Positions 1 to 7,024 are shown, counted from the stretch's first letter. The stretch is 10,351 nt of DNA from Bacillota bacterium (GCA_023398105.1 JAEWST010000141.1:1-10351); one strand, 5' to 3'. The notes: generated by a model from the letters alone, not told the origin. Numbers and translations are program-made.

Positions 1-127
1 TCTATAAGTGGCGGGTACCACTTTGGTTATCAGGCGGTGAGAATATCTCCCGCCTCGATGAAACGCCGCTGATGTAATGAAATTTTTCTACAATCGAAAA
101 ATTTCATTTTGAATCTAGGCGTTATAA
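1..127 (+). repeat. Structured repeat, copy 1 (left end outside window)
   Basis: Aligns without gaps to positions 4167-4293 (copy 2). From about 36 to 127 the copies differ at three positions; over the first 35 bases they differ at 11. Visible structure: hairpin AAGTGG/CCACTT at 6-11/18-23; hairpin AGGCGG/CCGCCT at 32-37/50-55 continued by GAGA/TCTC; outer stem AACGCC/GGCGTT at 62-67/118-123 enclosing a perfect 13-bp stem at 76-88/96-108 with loop TACAATC. It ends in GGCGTTATAA. It lies just beyond the 3' end of the minus-strand LCP gene, antisense to that gene. No open frame is seen inside. Neither strand of the 13-bp hairpin is followed by a proper U-run, so it is not a standard terminator. 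It may be a mobile non-coding element or a structured RNA; which one is open. Confidence 0.85.
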
Positions 128-158
128 AGCAACAGCCTTTAGTACTTCCTATATTAGT

Positions 159-1289
159 TTACGGCTTATCTTCATTATCATCCTCAAAATCAGTTTGTGA
201 GTTTGATGGATTACTCTGCAAAATTGGTTTATAATCATATTTCTTATTCTTATCAGGAATAATCAAGTATGAATGAGATACAAATAAACTATCAATTATT
301 TCTTGAGAATCAAATACTTCCCTTGTTTTTGTATCTTCTATTTTGTTTATATAGATAAAATAATCGGTATTATCAAACCTTCTATCTAAACCGTATAGCT
401 TAAAAGTATTCATACTAGGTTTAGATGACTCTGTAAAGGCACTAACTAAAGATAGTGTATCTGAAAGGGAAATATTGGTTATTACATTTTCAAAGGCATA
501 GTTAATGATAGGAATGAGCCTCGGCAACTGAAGTAAATTAACCTTTTGCTGAATTAACTCATTCACATATTTAATTTGCATTTCTGTTCTTTTCAAGTCA
601 GAGCCATCATAATATTTCCTCCATTCTGATGAGGCACGGGAATCTGATTTTCTAAAGCGTAAAAACTGCTCAGTTTTATCTCCGTCCAATAGTTGATATC
701 CCTTTTTTAAATCTATATAAAGATCTTGTGTTGGATCTGTATATTTTAAATCTGCAGGAATATCAAAGTATACCCCACCTAATTTATCTACAATTTCTTT
801 TATTGTATCAATTTCAAGATAAATATAATAATCAATAGGAATATTGACTATATTACTAATTGATTGAGCTGCATACTGTGCTGCTTTGTGTTTTTCATCG
901 GTAAGTGAAAGTTCTTTTGTTTTTTCATATTTTTTAAGACCAATATAATAGTAGGCGTTTATTTTATACAGCGATGTGCTACTAGGTTTTGTATCTCTAG
1001 GAACTGTTAGAAGGCTTATTTTTTTTGAAATAGGATTATAGTTTGCAATAATAATAGTATCTGTGTTTAATCCAGAAGCTTCCTTAATCAGCACTAAAAA
1101 ATTTATTGGTTCCTTAGATGTATAGTTGTCGATTAGATTAATTGTTGAATTACTAGAGGGTGTTGGAAGTTCGGTAGCATTTTCAGAAGATGTTGCTGTT
1201 TTAATATCAACCAAAAAGAATATGCCCAAAAGAAATAAAATTATTCCACTAATAAAACTACATGTATATACTAATTTTACAGACTTCAT
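159..1289 (-). CDS. LCP (LytR-CpsA-Psr) family cell-wall polymer transferase
   Basis: A 376-residue membrane-anchored protein of the LCP family, whose members transfer undecaprenyl-linked glycopolymers such as teichoic acids or capsule onto peptidoglycan outside the membrane. One membrane segment lies at residues 7-28, followed by a Ser/Thr/Asn-rich linker to about 60. The LCP domain shows LNTDT (D77), TVPRDT (R98, D99), YKINAYYYIG (109-117), the VDKLGGV region (168-173), the LDGDK turn, RFR (R211, R213) and DLKRTE (D231, R234). These arginines and aspartates bind the lipid pyrophosphate and metal in characterised members. The usual G-x-D at the first strand reads I-K-E (68-70). A short insert separates RFRK from DLKRTE. 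The C-terminus beyond about 320 is a low-complexity acidic tail. The ATG start is preceded by AAGGAG 12 bases upstream. It appears monocistronic. The family call is firm; the polymer is unknown. Confidence 0.92.
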   Translation of the reverse strand: MKSVKLVYTCSFISGIILFLLGIFFLVDIKTATSSENATELPTPSSNSTINLIDNYTSKEPINFLVLIKEASGLNTDTIIIANYNPISKKISLLTVPRDTKPSSTSLYKINAYYYIGLKKYEKTKELSLTDEKHKAAQYAAQSISNIVNIPIDYYIYLEIDTIKEIVDKLGGVYFDIPADLKYTDPTQDLYIDLKKGYQLLDGDKTEQFLRFRKSDSRASSEWRKYYDGSDLKRTEMQIKYVNELIQQKVNLLQLPRLIPIINYAFENVITNISLSDTLSLVSAFTESSKPSMNTFKLYGLDRRFDNTDYFIYINKIEDTKTREVFDSQEIIDSLFVSHSYLIIPDKNKKYDYKPILQSNPSNSQTDFEDDNEDKP

Positions 1290-1323
1290 TAATTTTATAT
1301 GCTCCTTAATCCAATCTACATAT

Positions 1324-1351
1324 ATTCTATATAGATTTAGTAATATGTAAA
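1324..1351 (-). promoter_or_regulatory. Probable promoter of the LCP gene
   Basis: Read on the minus strand, TTTACA (1351-1346), a 16-base spacer and TAGAAT (1329-1324) fit a housekeeping sigma promoter. Transcription would begin near 1317, giving a leader of about 28 bases before the ATG at 1289. AAGGAG (1307-1302) lies within that leader. The -35 box sits about 10 bases inside the repeat left-end fragment at 1361-1391. AT-rich sequence makes chance matches common. Confidence 0.45.
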
Positions 1352-1360
1352 ATTTATAGA

Positions 1361-1391
1361 AGAGGGGAATATTTTCTTGCCTCGTTATAAT
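1361..1391 (-). repeat. Left-end fragment of the structured repeat, reverse orientation
   Basis: The minus strand here matches the left end of copy 2 (4136-4166) at 26 of 31 positions, including an uninterrupted stretch TTATAACGAGGCAAGAAAAT. The rest of the repeat does not follow; the LCP promoter and gene do. The adjoining bases give an imperfect inverted repeat, TTATAGAAGAGG (1354-1365) against CCTCGTTATAA (1380-1390). It may be a deletion remnant or a minimal form of the element. Confidence 0.75.
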
Positions 1392-1539
1392 TATATTAAA
1401 TCATAACTTAAAGCATAATTAAACAATAATTCAAGAAAAAATAATATTAAAAAACTATTACAATGTAATGTAATTCAAACTAATTTTACAATATTTAAAT
1501 ACTCTTCTAGTATAATCTAGATAGCTTAATATTATTGAC

Positions 1540-1592
1540 TCAACTTTCCATTGATAAGTTTAACACCTACTATTTTTAACTCGGAAAGTTGA
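1540..1592. repeat. Spaced 10-bp inverted repeat
   Basis: TCAACTTTCC at 1540-1549 is the exact reverse complement of GGAAAGTTGA at 1583-1592, with 33 bases between. No U-run follows on either strand, so it is not a standard terminator. It could be a remnant of a mobile element end or an operator-like site; no function can be assigned. Confidence 0.4.
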
Positions 1593-1763
1593 ATTAGTGA
1601 TATAAAATGTCATAAGAAATTTGTATGTTTTATAGTTCAGCCTTCTGATTAAAATTATTGAAACAAATGTATTAACTTGGAATTCAAATAAGTAAAATGT
1701 GTAAATTGTTTTTATTTTAATAACATAGTATCCATATTCTTCAAGCATTGATGACATCTTAAA

Positions 1764-1806
1764 ATTAGTATATAATAGATTAGTATTTATCAATTAGTAT
1801 TTATTA
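1764..1806. repeat. AT-rich triple tandem repeat (ATTAGTAT units)
   Basis: Three consecutive units begin ATTAGTAT: ATTAGTATATAATAG (1764-1778), ATTAGTATTTATCA (1779-1792) and ATTAGTATTTATTA (1793-1806). The last two match at 13 of 14 positions. The period of 14-15 bases is not helical. This could be slippage-derived low-complexity DNA or a cluster of binding sites. Confidence 0.6.
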
Positions 1807-1952
1807 CTCAAATTTTTTGCAACGTAAATGGTTTAAACATTATATAATCAATTTTCGTACATAATAAAAATCTAATGGTGCGGTAGAATTATATAAAAAT
1901 GCAATTTTTGTCAAATATTTATAAAAACCTTAGAGTAATATAATATAATTTG

Positions 1953-2081
1953 ATGAAATTTGTTTTGAGTTTATTAGTAACAACTGTCTTCTTAAATATA
2001 GCATGCAATAATGATTATACGAATGAAAACAGGCATAACATTTTAATAAATCCAAGTTCTAGAATGAAAAAAACAAATTAA
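1953..2081 (+). CDS. Possible small lipoprotein-like peptide or gene remnant (42 aa)
   Basis: An ATG-started frame of 42 codons. The product begins MKFVLSLLVTTVFLNIAC, a lysine followed by a hydrophobic core and then a cysteine at 18, as in a lipoprotein signal peptide. The residues after the cysteine (NNDYTNENRHN) are polar, as in lipoprotein tethers. The lipobox is imperfect because asparagine stands at -3 where a small or hydrophobic residue is usual. No good Shine-Dalgarno sequence precedes the ATG, and the frame ends after a short basic tail. It may be the surviving 5' end of a decayed lipoprotein gene, a real small secreted peptide, or chance. Confidence 0.3.
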   Translation: MKFVLSLLVTTVFLNIACNNDYTNENRHNILINPSSRMKKTN

Positions 2082-2167
2082 AAAACAATAAAATCTCGCA
2101 TAAAATGATAGAAATTTAGTAACTGATAGGGAAGATTAATATATTTTGTAAAAAACTATTCCTTTTG

Positions 2168-2197
2168 TTGACATTGTATGGTAAAATAAAGGATAAT
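2168..2197 (+). promoter_or_regulatory. Promoter of the GGDEF-EAL gene
   Basis: A perfect TTGACA (2168-2173), 18-base spacer and GATAAT (2192-2197) form a strong housekeeping-type promoter. Transcription would start near 2204, leaving a leader of about 20 bases. That leader holds GGGGG (2210-2214) eight bases before the ATG. The leader is too short for a cyclic-di-GMP riboswitch. Confidence 0.7.
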
Positions 2198-2222
2198 TAG
2201 TACATCTATGGGGGATTAGTAT

Positions 2223-4106
2223 ATGCCGAATAGAACTGAAGATAATTTTTTAAACCGATATTTTGAGAAAAAAGAGCAATCATTAGAGAGCGGCAAATAT
2301 TTGTCTTATTTTAAAATAACAACATTTATTCTTTGCTTACTAATATATATTTTTATTATTATATTAGAAACACGCGAAATATCTGATACCGTCACAGGTA
2401 TACTTGCTCAATTTCAAGTAATGATATCTGTGTATTTAGTTGTAAGTGCAGTAAAAAACGGATACATTATTGGTGTTTCTATTAATGTTGTTCAATTTCT
2501 TTTAGTTGCTATAAATGTATTTTCCAGAGGCAATACAAGATCTGCACCTGGAATGATTCTTCCTATTTGTACTGTTATCACTATAACCATTATTTATGTT
2601 TTTAGCAGACGTCTTAATCAAAAATACGAAGAAATAAAAGAGCAAAAAGAGGAGCTTGTTACTCTCTATGAAGAACTTGCTGTAACAGAGGGTGAATTAT
2701 TTAATCAGAACAAACAACTACTCGAATATAATCAAGATATGAAGGAGAACGAAGAGAAGCTTAATTACCTTGCTTTTTTTGATGTGTTAACTGAACTTCC
2801 AAACCGCAAAATGATTATTAATAGATTAGATATTCTAATTACTTTGTCGATGGAAAAAAAGATGAAATTTGCAATGATTTTTATTGATTTAGATAATTTT
2901 AAAAGAATTAATGATTCTATGGGGCATCATGCAGGAGATTTATTATTACAAGAAGTTGCAGTAAGGATAAAAGCAGCTATTCATCCTGACGATATGTTGG
3001 GTCGTTTAGGCGGAGATGAATTTGCATTAATAATTCAGAGACAATTAGAAGAAGATGAAATAATAGAATATCTTGAAAATTTAAGATCAGTTATTTTAAA
3101 TAGATTTTACATAGAAAATACTGAACTATCTATTAGTGCAAGTTTCGGAATATCTGTTTATCCTAGGGATGGCGATAATTCCACAGATCTTCTCAAATGT
3201 TCTGACACAGCAATGTATAAAGTAAAAGAAGATGGAAAAAATGGAGTCCAGTTCTTTAATAAAGAGATGAAGGACAAAATTTTTATGAGGATGGAACTGG
3301 AAAAAAGATTGCTGGCATCAATTGAAAATGATGAGCTCTATCTTGTATATCAGCCCCAATATAAATCTGATACCAAAAAACTAAGAGGCTTTGAAACTTT
3401 AATAAGGTGGAATTCGCCAGAATTAGGATTTGTTAGCCCTGTTACTTTTATACCTGTAGCAGAAGAAACGAAATTTATAAATATTATGGGTAGATGGATT
3501 CTAAAAACAGCATGTACTAAATTTAAGGAATTACAGGATAAATATCATTTTAATGCTGTTTTATCCGTTAATATTTCAGCTGTACAAATAATGGAACCTT
3601 CATTTGTTCAAATGATTAAAAATGTACTTGAGGAGACAGGAGTTCGTCCATATAATCTAGAAATAGAAATTACTGAATCAATTTTTATTTCATCAATGGA
3701 ATACGTTATAGGTGTATTAAATGAATTGAAAGAAATTGGAATTAATATTGCACTAGATGACTTTGGTACTGGATATTCATCATTAAGTTATCTTCAGTTA
3801 CTTCCAATAGATACTCTTAAAATTGACAAGGTATTTATTGACAGTATTGTAGGAAAGGGAATAGATAAACATATTGTAGGTCCTATTATTTCATTAGTGC
3901 ATCAGATGGATATATCAGTCGTTGCTGAAGGTGTTGAGAATTCCATACAATTAGAGTATTTAAGAGAGCATAACTGTGACTGTATTCAAGGATATATTTG
4001 GGGAAAGCCGCTTAACGAAGATGACTTAAATAAATTGCTCTATCAATTAACTATGGGTGAATCAAGAGGAAAAACAATGCGAAAATCTATAGGAGAAGCT
4101 ATTTAG
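2223..4106 (+). CDS. Membrane-bound GGDEF-EAL cyclic-di-GMP synthase/phosphodiesterase
   Basis: A 627-residue protein that should make and/or degrade the second messenger cyclic di-GMP at the membrane. Residues 1-125 contain about four hydrophobic segments, an unrecognised membrane sensor. A charged coiled-coil-like linker runs from about 128 to 180. The GGDEF domain (about 183-345) has DLDNFKRINDSMGHHAGD and an intact GGDEF at 263-267. The inhibitory RxxD site reads HPDD, so product feedback is probably lost. The EAL domain (about 365-610) has ETL instead of EAL (E391), and keeps N450 (VNIS), E482 and E485 (EITES), D512-D513 (DDFGTG), K533 (LKID), E569 (EGVE) and Q589 (QGY). All expected catalytic positions are present, so the protein could be bifunctional. 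The gene stands alone with its own promoter; repeat copy 2 and a terminator follow. Confidence 0.95.
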   Translation: MPNRTEDNFLNRYFEKKEQSLESGKYLSYFKITTFILCLLIYIFIIILETREISDTVTGILAQFQVMISVYLVVSAVKNGYIIGVSINVVQFLLVAINVFSRGNTRSAPGMILPICTVITITIIYVFSRRLNQKYEEIKEQKEELVTLYEELAVTEGELFNQNKQLLEYNQDMKENEEKLNYLAFFDVLTELPNRKMIINRLDILITLSMEKKMKFAMIFIDLDNFKRINDSMGHHAGDLLLQEVAVRIKAAIHPDDMLGRLGGDEFALIIQRQLEEDEIIEYLENLRSVILNRFYIENTELSISASFGISVYPRDGDNSTDLLKCSDTAMYKVKEDGKNGVQFFNKEMKDKIFMRMELEKRLLASIENDELYLVYQPQYKSDTKKLRGFETLIRWNSPELGFVSPVTFIPVAEETKFINIMGRWILKTACTKFKELQDKYHFNAVLSVNISAVQIMEPSFVQMIKNVLEETGVRPYNLEIEITESIFISSMEYVIGVLNELKEIGINIALDDFGTGYSSLSYLQLLPIDTLKIDKVFIDSIVGKGIDKHIVGPIISLVHQMDISVVAEGVENSIQLEYLREHNCDCIQGYIWGKPLNEDDLNKLLYQLTMGESRGKTMRKSIGEAI

Positions 4107-4133
4107 TTAATATAGCAGTTAACGAAAAGCACT

Positions 4134-4294
4134 GCGTTATAACGAGGCAAGAAAATGTCTCCCGCTTTTGTAAGTGGTGGGTGTCGCTTTTATTTTCATA
4201 CGGTGAGTATATCTCCAGCCTCGATGAAACGCCGCTGATGTAATAAAATTTTTCTACAATCGAAAAATTTCATTTTGAATCTAGGCGTTATAAC
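4134..4294 (+). repeat. Structured repeat, copy 2 (apparently complete)
   Basis: Bounded by a 10-base direct repeat GCGTTATAAC at 4134-4143 and 4285-4294, each containing the palindrome GTTATAAC. Two arms are visible. In the first, CGAGGC (4143-4148) pairs with GCCTCG (4218-4223) and encloses AAGTGG (4172-4177) against TCGCTT (4184-4189, with two G-U pairs). In the second, AACGCC (4228-4233) pairs with GGCGTT (4284-4289) and encloses a 13-bp stem at 4242-4254/4262-4274 with loop TACAATC. One stem pair is changed relative to copy 1 (A at 4245). No open frame lies inside. It begins 28 bases after the GGDEF-EAL stop and precedes that gene's only visible terminator, so it is probably transcribed into its 3' untranslated region. 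Candidate classes are a MITE, an IS200/IS605-type derivative, an attC-like site or a structured RNA. Confidence 0.85.
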
Positions 4295-4352
4295 AAGACA
4301 GTTAGGAATTTTAAACTGTGAGAGTTGAATACTAAATTTGATTTATTTATAT

Positions 4353-4388
4353 AAATGCCATGGTAGATTTTATACTATGGCATTTTTT
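4353..4388 (+). terminator. Rho-independent terminator for the GGDEF-EAL transcript
   Basis: AAATGCCATGGTA (4353-4365) pairs with TACTATGGCATTT (4373-4385) over 13 pairs with one G-U wobble and a 7-base loop, running into six T's (4383-4388). It lies about 250 bases beyond the stop at 4106, with repeat copy 2 between. Confidence 0.85.
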
Positions 4389-4430
4389 GGTACTTAGATA
4401 TTTGAGTGCTATAAACTTTAGGCTGAATAC

Positions 4431-4474
4431 AAAAGAGGTCTACAATTATCTGAAAGAACGATAATTATAGACCT
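4431..4474 (-). terminator. Rho-independent terminator for the MoxR/DUF58/transglutaminase operon
   Basis: On the minus strand a 15-pair stem is formed by 4474-4460 and 4450-4436, with a 9-base loop. Its one non-Watson-Crick pair is a U-G wobble on this strand and would be a C-A mismatch on the other. CTTTT follows (4435-4431). It lies about 73 bases after the transglutaminase stop. The strand preference of the wobble and the U-run both point to minus-strand use. Confidence 0.8.
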
Positions 4475-4529
4475 TGTTGGAAAAAGTGTATTTCAGTTTA
4501 GTTGACCACTTAAGCAAGCTGTATATTTC

Positions 4530-4541
4530 TTATAACGAGGC
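4530..4541 (+). repeat. Third occurrence of the repeat left-end motif TTATAACGAGGC
   Basis: An exact 12-base match to the left end of copy 2 (4137-4148), in the same orientation. The similarity stops there. It ends five bases beyond the transglutaminase stop codon, so it marks another gene border. Whether it is a relic of the element or the element's target sequence cannot be told from one copy. Confidence 0.55.
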
Positions 4542-4546
4542 CATGA

Positions 4547-7024
4547 TTATATCTTGCCTAAAATGTATTTTGTTAATATATATTTAAATCTACCCATTCG
4601 ATCAACTGTACTATCTAGCAGAATGGCTATAAAATCAAGTGTTGCTTGTTTTTCGTCTGTTTTTAATAAGACCTTGCTATATCTTGCATTGACATAAAGA
4701 TTTGTTATTTTTATGAAGTTCGTTTTATTAAAAGTATAACCATTAAAGTCAAAGTTTTTTTCAACTCTTACTCCAAATTGAGTGGGTGTTTCTCCTGGAT
4801 AATAAGAAATATTTTGAGATTTTAAAACTTTTAAAATATAGCTATATGCTAAAAGAACTGAACTGTTTGGTTCGGCTTTTCGTATTCTTCTTATATTAAT
4901 ATAAGACTTAATTATATTCAATAAAACCAATACAATAAAAACAAGTAAAACTATTCCAATAGGTATAGCTATTATTAGTAGTACTAAAAACGCCATTTGA
5001 GTATCGTTTTCTACAGTAGTAGCTAAATCACTACCGTCATAGCTTATATTGGAACTATTTTTGTTCTTTTCCATCATTTCTAAATACTCTAGATAGCTGT
5101 TATATCCTTTGTTTTTCATGTCATCATCATAGGATTGGGACGTAATAGTTGTGTCATAATACATTCTTGCAACAAAGGAAGAAGTAGGTTCAAAGGGAAT
5201 CCAACCGAACCCTTCAAAGTAAACCTCAACCCAAGCATGAGCCTGCTCATTTGTAACCTTATAAACACCATTTTCAGATGAAGAAGGCATAACATATCCC
5301 TCAACATATCGAGATGGAATATCTACACATCTAAGTAATACTGCCATTGCAGATGCATAATATGTACAATATCCTTTTTTTCCTTTAAAGAGGAAATAGT
5401 CAACAAAATCACTATCTCTGGGAATATTACCAGGATTTAAGGTATAAATATATTTACTTGATAAATATGTTTCAATAGCTTTAGCTTTGTCATAATTGTT
5501 GTCAAAATCTTTAGTCAAATCTTGAGCTAGCTGTTTCACTCGTGGTGTTAAACTGTAGGGTATTTGTGTATAGCGTTTGTACATTTCATCTGTTTTGTTA
5601 ATCAAATTGTTAATCTCTTTATTTGATATTATTCTTTGATTAAAAAGAGCTGAAACTTTGTCATTATAAGGAATTTTAACTAAGCTTGACATTATATAAC
5701 CTGAAGTTGTTGTTTCATCTATTATATAATTATTTAAAAGTTTTTTGTAATATCCTCTGTGACTTTTTCTTAAAATTTCTTTAAGTTCATCACTATTTAA
5801 AATTAAATTATTGTATTCTAATGAATAGGAAAAACCTTTATGCTGTTTTACGCTTGAAGAAATCATCTGCTCGTTATCGAAGAAAAGAGTTTGAGAACTC
5901 CTGAATGTTATATTATTTGCTTTTATTGGTGTGAAAATAGATTTAGTTTTTAGATTTTCAAATTCAATTTCAACTATTGAAGTTTTATAGATTTTATCAT
6001 TTTTATTATTACCAGTCTCAATATAAATCCCATCGATAAATTCTTCAGCATCTTGATTGATTTGAATAGAGTAATTATTGCGTGATGCTCCAAGCTGTGT
6101 TAATTGTTCATTGTCATCATACCAGCTACACCCATTGTAAAAAGCCTTTGAGGATGCCTTGAGATATAATTTTGAGGACTCGGATTTAACATTCATTACA
6201 TGAGTTTTACTTTGTTTTATATTCCCACCCAACCTGCTCTCATTACCAAAACCCGTTGATTTGAAGGAAAAATAGTCAAAATCAGATCTTTCACTATCAA
6301 TAAAATAAGATATCGCATAATCAAATTTAGAATCAAGCCATGGGAATTCTATTCTCTTATCACTAAGGGGTAGAGATAAGCTAAAGGCTATTACAAATAA
6401 GCAAATAGGAAGAATACAACCAAGATAAATGAGTTTATTTCCTATATCATAGGATAATTCTTGACTTCTTTTCATTAATATATTGAAGAAGTAATATAAT
6501 AAAAATGAAAGTAGAAAAATAACGAATGAAATATTACTTGCAAAAATATCAAGCTGTAATTGAACAAAAAATACGCTGAAAAGCGTAATGGTGAGAATAT
6601 AGAAATTGTATACCTTTAAAGTAAAAACAAAAGTAAATAACGTAACAATTGAAGCAAGAATAATCAAAATCAAATTAATATATAAACTAGAACTCCCATC
6701 AGTAAAGCCGTTAAATACATCAATAAACCAATTATAATATTTATTAATCCAATTTATTGAGTTTATTACTCCAATATTGAAAATAATATATAGTAATCCT
6801 ACGATAGAAATTATACAAACTACTATGCTAGAAACAATAGTAGTTATTTTATTCCTGAACATGATATAAAACAGCAATGTAAGGGGTATAACAAATAAAA
6901 ACAGCTTAACACTTAAATGGGTGGTCATAAATAACGAAGTATATAGAGTTTGACAAATACTTGAGGACATAAGCATAATAAGAATTAAATTTGCTAAAAT
7001 GCTAAGTTTATTTTCACGCAACAT
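4547..7024 (-). CDS. Membrane transglutaminase-like protein (TgpA/DUF3488-type)
   Basis: An 825-residue membrane protein with a transglutaminase-like (papain-fold) domain. About six hydrophobic segments occupy residues 8-220. An extracytoplasmic region of about 220-670 follows and carries the core: GYC with C553, AHAW with H596, and GWIPFEPT, where E612 stands at the usual catalytic Asp position. Glu here is common in this branch of the family, so activity is likely. Another membrane segment lies at about 675-705. A cytoplasmic C-terminal domain resembling DUF4129 ends the protein, with YYPGETPTQFG near 765. GGAGGT (7039-7034), inside the end of the DUF58 gene, sits nine bases before the ATG; only six bases separate the two genes, so translation is probably coupled. 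It is last in the MoxR operon. Proteins of this type cross-link or cleave proteins at the cell surface, but the substrate is unknown. Confidence 0.92.
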   Translation of the reverse strand: MLRENKLSILANLILIMLMSSSICQTLYTSLFMTTHLSVKLFLFVIPLTLLFYIMFRNKITTIVSSIVVCIISIVGLLYIIFNIGVINSINWINKYYNWFIDVFNGFTDGSSSLYINLILIILASIVTLFTFVFTLKVYNFYILTITLFSVFFVQLQLDIFASNISFVIFLLSFLLYYFFNILMKRSQELSYDIGNKLIYLGCILPICLFVIAFSLSLPLSDKRIEFPWLDSKFDYAISYFIDSERSDFDYFSFKSTGFGNESRLGGNIKQSKTHVMNVKSESSKLYLKASSKAFYNGCSWYDDNEQLTQLGASRNNYSIQINQDAEEFIDGIYIETGNNKNDKIYKTSIVEIEFENLKTKSIFTPIKANNITFRSSQTLFFDNEQMISSSVKQHKGFSYSLEYNNLILNSDELKEILRKSHRGYYKKLLNNYIIDETTTSGYIMSSLVKIPYNDKVSALFNQRIISNKEINNLINKTDEMYKRYTQIPYSLTPRVKQLAQDLTKDFDNNYDKAKAIETYLSSKYIYTLNPGNIPRDSDFVDYFLFKGKKGYCTYYASAMAVLLRCVDIPSRYVEGYVMPSSSENGVYKVTNEQAHAWVEVYFEGFGWIPFEPTSSFVARMYYDTTITSQSYDDDMKNKGYNSYLEYLEMMEKNKNSSNISYDGSDLATTVENDTQMAFLVLLIIAIPIGIVLLVFIVLVLLNIIKSYINIRRIRKAEPNSSVLLAYSYILKVLKSQNISYYPGETPTQFGVRVEKNFDFNGYTFNKTNFIKITNLYVNARYSKVLLKTDEKQATLDFIAILLDSTVDRMGRFKYILTKYILGKI

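Larger units (their letters stand above)
1392..2167. other. Long AT-rich intergenic region with no convincing full-length gene
   Basis: Very AT-rich sequence between the divergently oriented LCP and GGDEF-EAL genes. It contains a spaced inverted repeat (1540-1592), a triple ATTAGTAT repeat (1764-1806) and a 42-codon lipoprotein-like frame (1953-2081), listed separately. A perfect TATAAT at 1511-1516 lacks a well-placed -35 box. A minus-strand open frame at 1560-1793 has no ribosome binding site and a low-complexity hydrophobic translation, so it is not called. The length and lack of genes suggest decayed sequence or an unrecognised non-coding element. Confidence 0.6.

Noticed and set aside
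1..60. T-box-like sequence GGGTACCAC in copy 1
   Set aside because: No specifier stem, no T-box core in copy 2 and no downstream aminoacyl-tRNA or amino-acid gene in the same sense.
76..108. 13-bp hairpin of the repeat as a terminator
   Set aside because: It is followed by at most four T's on the plus strand and ACATCAG on the minus strand, and it is part of a larger conserved fold.
1560..1793. Minus-strand open frame of 77 codons
   Set aside because: It starts with TTG, has no ribosome binding site, and its translation is low-complexity and hydrophobic in an AT-rich region. It also overlaps the repeats seen there.
2198..2222. Cyclic-di-GMP riboswitch before the GGDEF-EAL gene
   Set aside because: The leader after the strong promoter is only about 20 bases, far too short, and no riboswitch core is present upstream.
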